Notes: generated by a model not told the origin, from the letters alone. A DNA stretch of 64,000 nucleotides from Pseudonocardia kunmingensis (GCF_006716445.1 NZ_VFPA01000003.1:1364001-1428000); one strand, 5' to 3'; shown: positions 14,212 to 23,003, counted from the first letter of the stretch. Program-made: numbers and translations.

Positions 14212-14230
14212 GCTTCCGGTCAGCGGAAGC
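14212..14230. promoter_or_regulatory. Palindromic operator candidate between pobA and its IclR regulator
   Basis: Perfect 6-bp inverted repeat GCTTCC-N7-GGAAGC in the ~80-bp divergent gap. Position and symmetry fit an IclR-family operator controlling both directions. A similar element lies upstream of the benzoylformate decarboxylase gene (29433-29451). Confidence 0.5.
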
Positions 14231-14250
14231 ACCGGGCACACTGGGCCGTG

Positions 14251-15021
14251 ATGGGCGAGACGGTGACGGGGCGCGTGCTGCGGCTGCTCGCGGCCTTCAC
14301 CGCCGAACGCCCCGAGCTCGGCCTCACCGAGCTGAGCCGCCGGGCGGACCTGCCGCTGACCACCACGCACCGCCTGGTCGGCGAGCTCACCGACTGGGGC
14401 GCGCTGGAGCGCGGCGAGGACGGGCGCTACCGGGTCGGGCTGCGGCTCTGGGAGGTCGGCGCCCTCGCGCCGCGCGGGCTGGGGCTGCGCGAGTCGGCCA
14501 TGCCGTTCCTCGAGGACCTGTACGAGGTGACCCGCCAGAACGTCCAGCTCGCCGTGCTCGACGGCACCGAGGTCGTCTACGTCGAGCGCATCTCCGGCCG
14601 CGGCGCCGTCAACGTGATCACGCGCGTGGGCGGCCGGTTACCGCTGCACGCCACCGGCGTCGGCCTCGTCCTGCTGGCCCACGCCGACCCGGAGCTGCAG
14701 GAACAGGTCCTCGCGTCCCCGCTCAAGCGCTACACGGCGAAGACGAGGTGCGACCCCGAGGAGGTGCGGCGGGCGCTCGCCGACGTCCGGCGCAGCGGGG
14801 TGGCCGTGAGCGACGGGCAGATCGAGCTGATCGCGCTCTCGGTCGCGGCCCCGGTCCACGGCAGGCGCGGCGACGTCGTGGCGGCCCTGTCCGTGGTCGT
14901 GCCGGCCGCGACCTCCGACCCGCGCGCCTACGTCCCGGTGGTGCGGGCGGCGGCACGCGGCATCTCCCGGGTGCTGGGCGCGCCGGAGCCGCGCACGTCC
15001 CGCCGAGGCGAGCGGCAGTAG
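14251..15021 (+). CDS. IclR-family transcriptional regulator (PobR/PcaR-like)
   Basis: About 256 residues. The N-terminal winged helix-turn-helix (residues ~5-65) contains LGLTELSRRADLPLTTTHRLVGEL. The C-terminal IclR effector domain includes RGAVNVITRVGGRLPLHATGVG and GVAVSDGQIELIALSVAAPV. It is transcribed away from pobA-pcaHG, a standard arrangement for the activator or repressor of that operon; the ligand is probably 4-hydroxybenzoate or protocatechuate (inference). A GTG directly before the chosen ATG is an equal alternative start. It closely resembles the second IclR protein in the window (28609-29403). Confidence 0.88.
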   Translation: MGETVTGRVLRLLAAFTAERPELGLTELSRRADLPLTTTHRLVGELTDWGALERGEDGRYRVGLRLWEVGALAPRGLGLRESAMPFLEDLYEVTRQNVQLAVLDGTEVVYVERISGRGAVNVITRVGGRLPLHATGVGLVLLAHADPELQEQVLASPLKRYTAKTRCDPEEVRRALADVRRSGVAVSDGQIELIALSVAAPVHGRRGDVVAALSVVVPAATSDPRAYVPVVRAAARGISRVLGAPEPRTSRRGERQ

Positions 15022-15170
15022 CGGGCGACCGAACGGGCGCACCCGGAGCGGCGACGGGACGTTCTCGTCGTGGGCCGTGGGTGGCCGCGCACCGGCCGCT
15101 GCACGCCCCCGGGGAACGTTCGTGGCCACCGCTCTTGCGCCCGCACCGCCGGAGCCCGACGATCAGCGGG

Positions 15171-16172
15171 GTGGACGTCCTCGAGTTCCGGCCGCGGCCC
15201 GACCAGTACGCGTGGACGTTCGGAGGCGTCGCGCCGACGCACCGGATCCGCCCCGGCACCGTGTTGAAGCTGTGGACGGAGGACGCGTTCTCCGGGCGGC
15301 TGCAGCGGGCGAGCGACAAGCCGTCGCAGGTGCTGGACATGACCCAGGTGAACCCGCAGACGGGGCCGTTCTTCGTGGAGGGCGCCGAGCCGGGCGACAC
15401 GCTCGCCCTGCACATCGTCGACCTCACCCCGGCGCGGGACTGGGCGGCGTCGACGACGATCCCGTTCTTCGGCGCGCTCACCGGCACCGACCGCACCGCG
15501 CTGCTCAACGAGCCGCTGCCCGAGCAGACGTGGATCTACGAGCTGGACCGGGCGCGGGGCACCGTCCGGTTCGAGGCGCAGCGCTCGCAGCTGTCGCTGG
15601 ACCTGCCGCTCGCGCCGATGCTGGGCACCGTCGGGGTCGCGCCGCCCGGCCGCGAGGTGCGTTCCAGCCTCGTGCCCGACACGTTCGGCGGCAACATGGA
15701 CACCCCGGAGATGCGCGCAGGCACCACCTGCTTCCTGGGCGTCAACGTCGAGGGCGCGCTGTTCTCCGTCGGCGACGGGCACTACCGCCAGGGCGAGGGC
15801 GAGAGCTGCGGCACCGCCGTCGAGGGCGCCATGGACGTCACGCTGGTCGTGGAGCTGGTCAAGGGCGGGGCCCCCGCGTGGCCGCGGCTCGAGCACGACG
15901 ACCACTACGCGGTCGTCGGCTCGGCCCGGCCGCTGGAGGACGCGTGGCGGGCCAGCCAGGTCGGCATGATCGCCTGGCTCGGCGAGCTGTACGGTCTGGA
16001 CCCGCTCGACGCCTACCAGCTGCTCACGCAGGTCAGCCGCTCCCCGCTGGCCAACGTCTGCGACACGAACTACAGCGCGGTGACGTTGGTCGAGAAGTCG
16101 TTGCTGCCCACCGCCGACGCCTTCGGCGGCATGCACCGCCACCTGCGCGAGCAGGCGGCCACCCTGATCTGA
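15171..16172 (+). CDS. Acetamidase/formamidase family hydrolase
   Basis: 333 residues of the FmdA/AmdA fold: TFGGVAPTHRIRPGTV, then FFVEGAEPGDTLALHI, GVAPPGREVRSSLVPDTFGGNMD, and GVNVEGALFSVGDGHYRQGEGE with the metal-binding acidic and His residues, then GTAVEGAMDVTL. The family hydrolyses short aliphatic amides to ammonia and the acid. The GTG start has a weak ribosome site. It begins a run with an SDR and an epoxide hydrolase, 10 bp before the SDR. The three could form a small catabolic unit for an amide- or epoxide-bearing xenobiotic, but the substrate is unknown. Confidence 0.85.
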   Translation: MDVLEFRPRPDQYAWTFGGVAPTHRIRPGTVLKLWTEDAFSGRLQRASDKPSQVLDMTQVNPQTGPFFVEGAEPGDTLALHIVDLTPARDWAASTTIPFFGALTGTDRTALLNEPLPEQTWIYELDRARGTVRFEAQRSQLSLDLPLAPMLGTVGVAPPGREVRSSLVPDTFGGNMDTPEMRAGTTCFLGVNVEGALFSVGDGHYRQGEGESCGTAVEGAMDVTLVVELVKGGAPAWPRLEHDDHYAVVGSARPLEDAWRASQVGMIAWLGELYGLDPLDAYQLLTQVSRSPLANVCDTNYSAVTLVEKSLLPTADAFGGMHRHLREQAATLI

Positions 16173-16182
16173 GGAGCAATCC

Positions 16183-16941
16183 ATGGACCTGCAGCTCGCC
16201 GGCCGGACGGCGTTGGTCACCGGCGGCACGAAGGGGATCGGGCGCGCCGTCGTGGAGGGCCTGGCGGCCGAGGGCACGACCGTGGCCTTCTGCGCGCGCA
16301 CGGAGGCCGATGTCCGCGCGACCGAGGAGGAGCTGCGCGGCGCGGGCCACGACGTCAGCGGCACCGCCGTGGACGTCGCCGACCCGGAGGCGCTCACGGC
16401 CTGGGTGGAGGGGGCGGCGCAGCGCCACGGCGGCATCGACGTCGTCGTGGCCAACGTCAGCGCGCTGGCCATCGGCACCGAGCCCGACCACTGGCGCGCC
16501 AGCTTCGAGGTCGACCTCATGCACACCGTGCGGACGGTCGACGCCGCGCTCCCGTACCTGGTGGCGAGCGGGGTCGGGTCGGTCGTCGCCGTCTCCAGCG
16601 TCTCGGGCCGGGAGGTGGACTTCGCCGCGGGCGCCTACGGGGTGATGAAGGGCGCGCTGGTGCACTACACGTCGGGCCTCGCCTTCCAGCAGGCGGGCAA
16701 GGTGCGGGCCAACGCCGTCTCCCCCGGCAACACCTACGTCGAGGGCGGGGTCTGGAACGGCATCGAGCAGGGGAACCCGGACCTGTACGCCACCGCGCTC
16801 GGCCTCAACCCCACCGGGCGGATGGCGCGCCCCGAGGAGATCGCCTACGGCGTGGTCATGCTCGCGAGCCCGCGCGCGTCCTTCATCACCGGCACGCACC
16901 TCGTCATCGACGGTGCCCTCACCCGGGGGGTGCAGCTCTGA
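16183..16941 (+). CDS. Short-chain dehydrogenase/reductase
   Basis: 252 residues with a classical SDR layout: cofactor loop TGGTKGIGRA at residues ~14-23, ANVSAL in place of NNAG, catalytic Ser in VAVSSVSG, and YGVMKG for the Tyr-x3-Lys pair, then PGNTYVEGG. The C-terminus has GTHLVIDGA. An Arg after the first strand (CARTEAD) suggests NADP(H) preference. A clear GAGGAG ribosome site precedes the ATG. The stop overlaps the epoxide hydrolase start (TGATG), showing translational coupling. Confidence 0.87.
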   Translation: MDLQLAGRTALVTGGTKGIGRAVVEGLAAEGTTVAFCARTEADVRATEEELRGAGHDVSGTAVDVADPEALTAWVEGAAQRHGGIDVVVANVSALAIGTEPDHWRASFEVDLMHTVRTVDAALPYLVASGVGSVVAVSSVSGREVDFAAGAYGVMKGALVHYTSGLAFQQAGKVRANAVSPGNTYVEGGVWNGIEQGNPDLYATALGLNPTGRMARPEEIAYGVVMLASPRASFITGTHLVIDGALTRGVQL

Positions 16942-18074
16942 TGCGCGAGTTCCGCATCGACGTTCCCGAGTCCGAGCTGGACGACCTGCGCGACCGCCTC
17001 GCCCGCACGCGCTGGCCGGACGCCGAGACGGCGTCGGGCTGGAACCAGGGCGTGCCGCTGGAGTACGCGCGCGAGCTCTGCGACTACTGGGCCCGCCAGT
17101 ACGACTGGCGCCGCTGCGAGGCCGAGCTCACCGCGCTGCCGCAGTTCCGCACCGGGCTCGACGGCGGTGGCGACGACACCGTCGAGGTGCACCTGCTGCA
17201 CGTCCGGTCCCGGCACGAGGGGGCGCTGCCGCTGCTGCTCACCCACGGCTGGCCGGGTTCGATCATCGAGTTCCTCGGTGTCGTCGACGCGCTCACCGAC
17301 CCGCCCGACCCACAGGACGCGTTCCACCTGGTGATCCCGTCGCTGCCCGGCTACGGCTTCAGCGGCAAGCCGACGGCGCCCGGGTGGGGGGTGGAGCGGA
17401 TCGCCACGGCGTGGGCGCAGCTGATGGACCGCCTCGGCTACGACCGCTACGCCGCCCAGGGCGGGGACTGGGGCGCCATGATCACCTCCGCGCTGGGCAC
17501 CGGCGCCCCGGAGAACCTGGTGGGCATCCACCTGACGATGCCGATGGCCGCACCGCCGCCCGAGGGCGAGGCCCGCCCGCTCACCCCGGCCGAGCAGGAG
17601 GCCATGGCCAGCCGCAAGGCCTTCCAGAAGGTCGGCACGGGGTACTCCAGCGAGCAGTCCACCCGCCCCCAGACGCTCGGGTACGGGCTGGCGGACTCCC
17701 CCTCGGGACAGTGCATGTGGATCGTCGAGAAGTTCTGGGACTGGACCGACTGCGCGGGCCACCCGGAGAACGTGATCCCGCGCGACCGCCTCCTGGACAA
17801 CGTGATGCTCTACTGGCTGCCCGGTACGGGGGCCTCGTCGGCGCGGCTGTACTGGGAGAGCTACAAGCGTCGTCGGATGGACGAGGTGCCGGTGCCCACC
17901 GGCGTCACCCTCTTCCCGCAGGAGCTGATCCGGTTGCCCCGGCACTGGATCGAACGGCGCTACACCGACCTGCGGCACTGGAGCGAACCCGCGGTCGGCG
18001 GCCACTTCGCCGCGATGGAGCAGCCGGACGTCTTCGTCGACGAGCTGCGCACGTTCTTCCGCAAACTCCGCTGA
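16941..18074 (+). CDS. Epoxide hydrolase with N-terminal EHN domain
   Basis: 377 residues. The first ~110 (REFRIDVPESELDDLRDRLARTRWP ... W...Y-DWR) form the EHN domain found in microsomal-type and juvenile-hormone epoxide hydrolases. Then come HGWPGS (oxyanion), GGDWGAM (nucleophile Asp), and GGHFAAMEQP with the catalytic His. It opens epoxides to vicinal diols. In the same transcription unit as the SDR upstream, which could oxidise or supply the substrate; that link is inference. Confidence 0.88.
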   Translation: MREFRIDVPESELDDLRDRLARTRWPDAETASGWNQGVPLEYARELCDYWARQYDWRRCEAELTALPQFRTGLDGGGDDTVEVHLLHVRSRHEGALPLLLTHGWPGSIIEFLGVVDALTDPPDPQDAFHLVIPSLPGYGFSGKPTAPGWGVERIATAWAQLMDRLGYDRYAAQGGDWGAMITSALGTGAPENLVGIHLTMPMAAPPPEGEARPLTPAEQEAMASRKAFQKVGTGYSSEQSTRPQTLGYGLADSPSGQCMWIVEKFWDWTDCAGHPENVIPRDRLLDNVMLYWLPGTGASSARLYWESYKRRRMDEVPVPTGVTLFPQELIRLPRHWIERRYTDLRHWSEPAVGGHFAAMEQPDVFVDELRTFFRKLR

Positions 18075-18161
18075 CCGGCTGTCGAAACCACGCGCGGCGG
18101 ATCGTCATGGCGGTGCGCACCGCACAGGGCGGACACCGCGCGCGAGGACGAGGAGAGACCC

Positions 18162-18548
18162 ATGCGCTACACGCTTCTGCTCCACTACGGCGAGCCCGCC
18201 GAGGGCGAGCTGTCCGCGGAGACGATCGCCGCGGGCCAGGCCGCATTCAACGCCTACGGCAAGGCGCTGGCGTCGGCAGGCGTGCTCGTCGGCGCCGAGG
18301 TGCTGGAGCCGACGAAGGAATCGACCACGGTCACGCTGCGCACCGGAAGCCTGCAGGTGCAGGACGGTCCGTTCGCGGAGACCAAGGAGGCCCTCGCCGG
18401 GATCTTCGTGATCGAGGTCCCGGATCGCGACGCCGCGATCGGGTGGGCGGAGAAGTGCCCTGCCGCGCAGTGGGGGGTGGTGGAGGTCCGGGGTGCGGCC
18501 ACGTCGCTGCGCGACGGCGTCTGGACGGCCGGGTGCACGGCCGGCTGA
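18162..18548 (+). CDS. DGPF/YCII-domain protein, partner of ECF42 sigma factor
   Basis: 128 residues, starting MRYTLLLHYGEP and containing VQDGPFAETKEALAGIFVIE, which is the DGPF signature. This family almost always sits beside ECF42 sigma factors in actinobacteria, as here, and is considered part of the same signalling module or its output. It overlaps the sigma gene by 16 bp. It follows a GAGGAGAG ribosome site. Molecular activity is not known. Confidence 0.85.
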   Translation: MRYTLLLHYGEPAEGELSAETIAAGQAAFNAYGKALASAGVLVGAEVLEPTKESTTVTLRTGSLQVQDGPFAETKEALAGIFVIEVPDRDAAIGWAEKCPAAQWGVVEVRGAATSLRDGVWTAGCTAG

Positions 18549-19768
18549 GCACGACCGGAGCGGCGCAGGTCCGGGCGGCGCAGGCCGCCCGGACCTCGTA
18601 CGGCCGGCTGCTCGCGCTGCTCGCGGCGGGCAACGGGGACATCGCCGCGGCCGAGGACGCGCTCGGCGACGCCTTCGAGCGGGCCCTCACCGCGTGGCCG
18701 GCCGACGGGGTGCCGCACAACCCGGACGCCTGGCTGCTGACCGTGGCCCGCAACCGCATGCGTGACCGCTGGAAGTCCCCCGGCACCCGCATGGCGGTGG
18801 AGTGGGACCCGGAGCGGCACGGCCCCGCCCACCTCGACGAGCTCGACCTCGACGCGGTTCCGGACCGGCGGCTCGAGCTGATGCTGGTCTGCGCGCACCC
18901 GGCGATCGACAAGGCCGTGCGCACGCCGCTGATGCTCAACACGGTGCTCGGCTGCACCGGCGAGCAGATCGCCCGCGCGTTCGCCCTGCCCGCCCCCACG
19001 TTGGCGGCGAGGCTGGTGCGGGCGAAGCGCCGCATCAAGGACGCGCGGATCCCCTTCCAGATCCCCGATGTGCACGCCCTCGGGGAACGCATGGACGCCG
19101 TGCTCGAAGCGGTCTACGGCGCCTACGCGATCGACTGGCACACCACGGGCACGGAGCTGCGGCCCGCGCTGGCCGGCGAGGCGCTGCACCTCGCCGAGAC
19201 GCTCGCGCACCTCGCACCCGGTGACGCCGAGGCGCGCGGCCTCGCGGGCCTGATCTGCCTCTCCCAGGCCCGCGGGCCCGCCCGCCTCGACGCGGAGGGG
19301 GCGTTCGTCCCCCTCCGCGAGCAGGACCCCGCGCGCTGGGACGGCGAGCTGATCCGCCGGGGCCGCGAGCACCTGCGCCGCGCCCACGGGCTGCGCCAGC
19401 TCGGCCGGTTCCAGCTCGAGGCGGCGATCCAGGCCGTGCACTGCGCACGCCGCGAGTCGGGAACGACGGACTGGGGGGCGTTGCGGGACCTCTACGACGC
19501 GCTGCACGGCCTCGCCCCGAGCCTGGGCAGCGCCACCGCGCTGGCCGCCGTGGCGGCGGAGACCGACGGGCCGGAGGCGGGCCTCGCGCTGCTCGACGAG
19601 CTCGTCGACCGGACCGCGCGGTTCCAACCGGCCTGGGCCACCCGTGCGCACCTCCTGGAGCGGCTCGGCCGCGCCGCCGAAGCGCGCGTCGCACTCGACA
19701 AGGCCATCTCGCTCACCCACGACCCCGCCGAGCGGGCCCACCTCACCGCGCGGCGCGCGCACCTGTGA
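18533..19768 (+). CDS. ECF42-type RNA polymerase sigma factor with C-terminal TPR-like extension
   Basis: About 411 residues. Region 2 reads AEDALGDAFERALTAWP and PDAWLLTVARNRMRDRW; region 4 reads LGCTGEQIARAFALPAPTLAARLVRAKRRIKDARIPF. A ~230-residue helical C-terminal domain with alanine-rich TPR-like repeats follows (PEAGLALLDEL, GRAAEARVALDKAI), the hallmark of ECF42. These sigma factors lack a canonical membrane anti-sigma; the extension is thought to regulate activity. The GTG start inside the upstream DGPF gene gives the expected length. Likely target: its own DGPF promoter. Confidence 0.87.
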   Translation: MHGRLSTTGAAQVRAAQAARTSYGRLLALLAAGNGDIAAAEDALGDAFERALTAWPADGVPHNPDAWLLTVARNRMRDRWKSPGTRMAVEWDPERHGPAHLDELDLDAVPDRRLELMLVCAHPAIDKAVRTPLMLNTVLGCTGEQIARAFALPAPTLAARLVRAKRRIKDARIPFQIPDVHALGERMDAVLEAVYGAYAIDWHTTGTELRPALAGEALHLAETLAHLAPGDAEARGLAGLICLSQARGPARLDAEGAFVPLREQDPARWDGELIRRGREHLRRAHGLRQLGRFQLEAAIQAVHCARRESGTTDWGALRDLYDALHGLAPSLGSATALAAVAAETDGPEAGLALLDELVDRTARFQPAWATRAHLLERLGRAAEARVALDKAISLTHDPAERAHLTARRAHL

Positions 19769-19820
19769 GATGACCGAGCGGGGCCGTCGGGCACTTCGGG
19801 ACCCCGCCCGACGTTGACAG

Positions 19821-19988
19821 CTAGTGGTTCCCGCCGGAGGTTCGTCGGGGGTATCGGTGGATCCAGCTTCTCGCTGGGCGTGCCGGCGGGCAGCTCTCGT
19901 ACCGGGCGTACACGGGCTGTCCGCCGGTGCGTCCAGCGTGGAGCTGGGCCGCCGAGACCCGGGACGAACCTCCGGCGGGGACCACTAG
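19821..19988. repeat. 168-nt near-perfect palindrome (long hairpin, CTAG ends)
   Basis: The two halves, from CTAGTGG at 19821 to CCACTAG at 19988, are reverse complements over about 80 nt with a small apical loop around 19900-19906. The outer ~28 bp are almost perfect. Most inner mismatches are T:G or G:T, which still pair in RNA, so a transcript would form one very long hairpin. It lies alone between the ECF42 gene and yggT. Candidates: a small non-autonomous mobile element (MITE-like) or a structured RNA. No transposase or coding frame is associated. Confidence 0.75.
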
Positions 19989-20027
19989 CCGCCCGGCATC
20001 GGCCCGGAGGTGGCGGGAGGAGATCGG

Positions 20028-20309
20028 ATGTCGGCGGTCGGAACTCTGCTCGGCACGTTGCTGTTGCTCTTCCAACTCGTGCTGGTGGCCCGGGCGGTGG
20101 TCGACTGGGTAGCGGCGCTGTCCTCGGGCCCGGAGCCCGGTTGGCGCAGTACCGCCCGGCGGGTCACGCACGCGGCCACCGAGCCGGTGCTGGCCCCGGT
20201 CCGCCGGGTCCTGCCGCCACTCCGGGCCGGATCGGTGGGCATCGACCTGGCGTTCATCGTGGTGTTCGTCGCGACGGTGCTGTTGCGCCTCGTCGTCACC
20301 TCGTTCTGA
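20028..20309 (+). CDS. YggT-family membrane protein
   Basis: 93 residues with two hydrophobic helices (GTLLGTLLLLFQLVLVARAVVDWV near the N-terminus, IDLAFIVVFVATVLLRLVV at the C-terminus) separated by the typical TEPVLAPVRRVLPPLRAG loop. The family is linked to cell division, osmotic tolerance or membrane protein complexes, without a firm biochemical role. The ATG at 20028 has a GGGAGGAG ribosome site, so it is preferred over an upstream GTG. In actinomycetes yggT usually sits in the division cluster; this isolated copy is probably a paralogue. Confidence 0.82.
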   Translation: MSAVGTLLGTLLLLFQLVLVARAVVDWVAALSSGPEPGWRSTARRVTHAATEPVLAPVRRVLPPLRAGSVGIDLAFIVVFVATVLLRLVVTSF

Positions 20310-20407
20310 GCCGGTCACCCTCGGATGGCCGCGGGCCGGCCACCGAGGTGACCGACCCGCTCCCCCACCGATGTCGAGCTGCCAGAACGACCACCAGCAC
20401 GAGGTAG

Positions 20408-20424
20408 TTGCAATCTACTTGCAA
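20408..20424. promoter_or_regulatory. Nur-box-like palindrome after the importer operon
   Basis: Exact TTGCAA-N5-TTGCAA, as I recall the Streptomyces nickel-responsive Nur consensus. It abuts the stop codon of the last nik-type gene (20425) in a convergent gap, where an operator is unexpected. It could control an antisense RNA or be a relic. Confidence 0.5.
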
Positions 20425-21081
20425 TTAGCCGGGCACGCCAGCGAACGGGCGCTCCACCCGGTCGGCCCACACCCCGAGCAGCTCCTCGTCGTGCGACACC
20501 GCGAGCACGCCCGCTCCCTCGCGCGCCCGCTCCGCGACCACACCGACCAGCGCGGCCGTCGTCGACGCGTCGAGCATGGCGGTCATCTCGTCGCAGATCA
20601 GGTAGCGCGGCCGCAGCACGAGCGCGCGGGCGAGGCAGGCCCGCTGCAGCTGGCCGTCGCTCACCTCGTGGGGGCGGCGACCGAGCAGCTCGGGGGTGAG
20701 CCCGACGCGGTCGTGCAGCTCGTCCTCCCACGCGGGGTCGCGGCGGCCCCGGGTGGCCAGCAGCGGCTCGGCGACGATCTCGCGCAGCGGCAGTCGCGGG
20801 TCGGCGGCCAGGCGCGGGTTCTGGAACACCACCCCGACGGCGGTGCGCAACGCCCGCGGCGCCCGGTACCGCACGCCGCGCGCCCGCTCGCCGTCGATCT
20901 CCACGGTGCCGGTCCACGGCGCGTGCAGCAGCGCGAGCACTCGCGCGAGCGTCGACTTGCCGCACCCGCTCGGCCCGGCGAGGCCGACGACCGCACCCGG
21001 CTCGACGGTGAGGTCGACCCCGTCGAGGACGGGGAGCCCGCGCCGGTACCCGGCGACGACCCGCTGCGCCGCGAGCGTCAC
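20425..21081 (-). CDS. ABC importer ATPase, NikE/DppF-like
   Basis: 218 residues: Walker A GPSGCGKST, the signature region reading VSDGQLQRACLARAL (S-D-G-Q instead of S-G-G-Q), Walker B LICDEMTAMLD, and the switch His in AVSHDEEL. One of two ATPases of a five-gene SBP/permease/ATPase operon. The GTG start overlaps the upstream ATPase stop (GTGA). It lacks the ~100-residue C-terminal oligopeptide-binding domain extension seen in longer DppF proteins. The nickel assignment rests on operator context, not on this protein. Confidence 0.85.
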   Translation of the reverse strand: MTLAAQRVVAGYRRGLPVLDGVDLTVEPGAVVGLAGPSGCGKSTLARVLALLHAPWTGTVEIDGERARGVRYRAPRALRTAVGVVFQNPRLAADPRLPLREIVAEPLLATRGRRDPAWEDELHDRVGLTPELLGRRPHEVSDGQLQRACLARALVLRPRYLICDEMTAMLDASTTAALVGVVAERAREGAGVLAVSHDEELLGVWADRVERPFAGVPG

Positions 21082-22022
21082 GACGCCCCCACCGGCGCGC
21101 ACGCGACGGCCCGCTCGCCGCTCCACACGAGCGCCGGATCGGGTACGCAGGAGTGCAGGTCGGGCCGCCGCTGCCCGAACCCGCACCCGGCGGGCAGGGC
21201 GGTGAGGTCCGGCGGGTGTCCCGGCACCGGCGTGAAGCCGCGGTCGGGCAGCGCGCCGAGCAGGCCCGCGGTGTAGGGGTGCCACGGGTCGCCGAACACC
21301 GCGTCGGCGGGGCCGACCTCGACGAGCCTGCTCGCGTACATCACGGCGACGTCGGTGGCCACCCGCCGCGCCGCGCGCAGGTCATGGGTGATCAGCAGGA
21401 CCGCGTGACCGCGCGCGGCCATGCCGGCGAGCAGGTCGACGCTGCGGTCGACCAGCGGCCGGTCCAGGCCCGCGGTCGGCTCGTCGGCCAGCAGGACGGG
21501 CGGGTCGCCCGCCAGCGCCGCAGCCAGCCCGACGCGCTGCGCGGTGCCCCCGGACAGCTCGTGCGGGTAGCGCTCGAGCATCTCGAGGGGCAGCCCGACG
21601 TCCTCGGCGAGCCGCCGGACGGTGGCGCGCGGGTCCGGATCCGCGGGCCGCAGCGCCCGCACCGCCTCGACGAGCTGCGAGCCGACCCGTCGGACCGGTG
21701 TCAGGTGCGTGGCCGCCGACTGCGGCACCAGCCCGACCCGCCGGCCCCGCACGTGGTCGCGCAGCACGGGCTCCGGCGCGTCCAGCAGGTCGCGGCCGTC
21801 GAGCTCGACCCGCCCGGCGACCTCGGCGTTGGCCGGCAGCAGCCCGGTGATCGCCGCGGCCAGCACCGACTTGCCGCAGCCGCTCTCCCCCACCAGCGCG
21901 AGCAGCCGCCCGGGCCGCAGCGTGAAGCTCGCCCCGGTCACCGCGCGCACGGTTCCGGCCCGCCCCCGAGCACCGAGCCGGAACCGCACGGACAGGTCGG
22001 CGACGTCCAGCACGGCGTTCAC
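21078..22022 (-). CDS. ABC importer ATPase, NikD/DppD-like
   Basis: 314 residues: Walker A GESGCGKS, Q-loop VPQSAATHLTP, signature ELSGGTAQRVGLAAAL, Walker B VLLADEPTAGLD, and LITHDL. After the ATPase core comes the typical oligopeptide/nickel C-terminal extension, HPYTAGLLGALPDRG followed by a Cys-containing segment (AGCGFGQRRPDLHSCVPD). In Opp/Dpp/Nik ATPases this region can hold an Fe-S or regulatory site. GTGA overlaps link it on both sides. Confidence 0.87.
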   Translation of the reverse strand: MNAVLDVADLSVRFRLGARGRAGTVRAVTGASFTLRPGRLLALVGESGCGKSVLAAAITGLLPANAEVAGRVELDGRDLLDAPEPVLRDHVRGRRVGLVPQSAATHLTPVRRVGSQLVEAVRALRPADPDPRATVRRLAEDVGLPLEMLERYPHELSGGTAQRVGLAAALAGDPPVLLADEPTAGLDRPLVDRSVDLLAGMAARGHAVLLITHDLRAARRVATDVAVMYASRLVEVGPADAVFGDPWHPYTAGLLGALPDRGFTPVPGHPPDLTALPAGCGFGQRRPDLHSCVPDPALVWSGERAVACAPVGAS

Positions 22023-22960
22023 AGCCCGAGCTCCGAGCGGCGCCGGGGCAGGGCCCGGTCCCGCCACCAGGCCGCGATACCGGCCACCGCCAGCGCGGAC
22101 GCGACGAGCAGCACTGCAGGGAACGTCACGATCCACCACGATCCGAGCAGGACCGCGGCCCGGCCCTCGCCCAGGATGTTGCCGATCGAGGCGAGGTGCG
22201 GCGGGAGGCCGAGCCCGAGGAAGGACAGGGCGGTCTCGTGCCAGACGGCGTGCGGGAGCAGCAGCACCGTCGACAGCGCCGCCTGGGGCACGATCGCGGG
22301 CAGCAGGTGCCGGCGCAGCACCCGCCCGCGGGAGGCGCCGCCGGAGATCGCCGCGTCGATGAACGGCCGCTCGCGCAGCGAGAGCACCTCGGACCGGACG
22401 ATCCGCGCCACGCTCGTCCAGTGCGTGAGGGCGATGGACGCGATCACGGCGAGGACCGAGCCCCGGTAGAGCGCGACGATCACGATGCCGAGCAGCAGGT
22501 GCGGCACGGCGTTGACGGTGTCGACGACGCGCATGAGCAGCCGGTCCGGCCATCCCCCGAGCACACCCGACGCCGCCCCGAACAGCGCCCCGAGCACCGT
22601 CGACACCACCGCGCACGCCGCCGCCACCAGCAGCGACACCTGCAGGCCCGCGAAGCTGCGCAGCAGCAGGTCCCGGCCCTGCGCGTCGGTGCCGAACGGG
22701 TGCGCGGGCGACGGGGGCAGCCGCACCGCGGTGTAGTCGACGAGCCGCTGGTCCAGCCCGCCCAGCCAGGGCACGAGCACGGACGCGACGGCGAGCAGGA
22801 CGAGCAGCCCGGCCCCGGCGACCAGCCGCGCGCGGGCCCGGCCTGCCGCGCGTCCCCGTGGCGTCCCGGCGCGCGGGCGCGCGGCCGAGCGCCACCGCGG
22901 CTCGGCGTGCTCGGGCGGACCCGCGCTCCGCGGCCGTCCGAGCTCGACGTCAGCACTCAT
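22019..22960 (-). CDS. ABC importer permease, NikC/DppC-like
   Basis: 313 residues. A long Arg/Pro-rich cytoplasmic N-terminus of ~45 residues is followed by an initial helix, the HPFGTDAQGRDLLLRSFAG segment typical of the C-type permease, and five further helices. The coupling-helix EAA-like motif is IDAAISGGASRGRVLRRHLLP. Forms a heterodimeric channel with the B-type permease encoded at 23089-24063. A 128-bp gap with tandem repeats separates the two permease genes, unlike the tight overlaps elsewhere in the operon. Confidence 0.87.
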   Translation of the reverse strand: MSADVELGRPRSAGPPEHAEPRWRSAARPRAGTPRGRAAGRARARLVAGAGLLVLLAVASVLVPWLGGLDQRLVDYTAVRLPPSPAHPFGTDAQGRDLLLRSFAGLQVSLLVAAACAVVSTVLGALFGAASGVLGGWPDRLLMRVVDTVNAVPHLLLGIVIVALYRGSVLAVIASIALTHWTSVARIVRSEVLSLRERPFIDAAISGGASRGRVLRRHLLPAIVPQAALSTVLLLPHAVWHETALSFLGLGLPPHLASIGNILGEGRAAVLLGSWWIVTFPAVLLVASALAVAGIAAWWRDRALPRRRSELGL

Positions 22961-23003
22961 CGGACCGCTCCTTCACCGGATCGCCGGCGCCGTGACCGGA
23001 CGC

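Noticed and set aside
19821..19988. Insertion sequence
   Set aside because: Long inverted repeats but only 168 nt in total, with no transposase frame; kept as a palindromic repeat.
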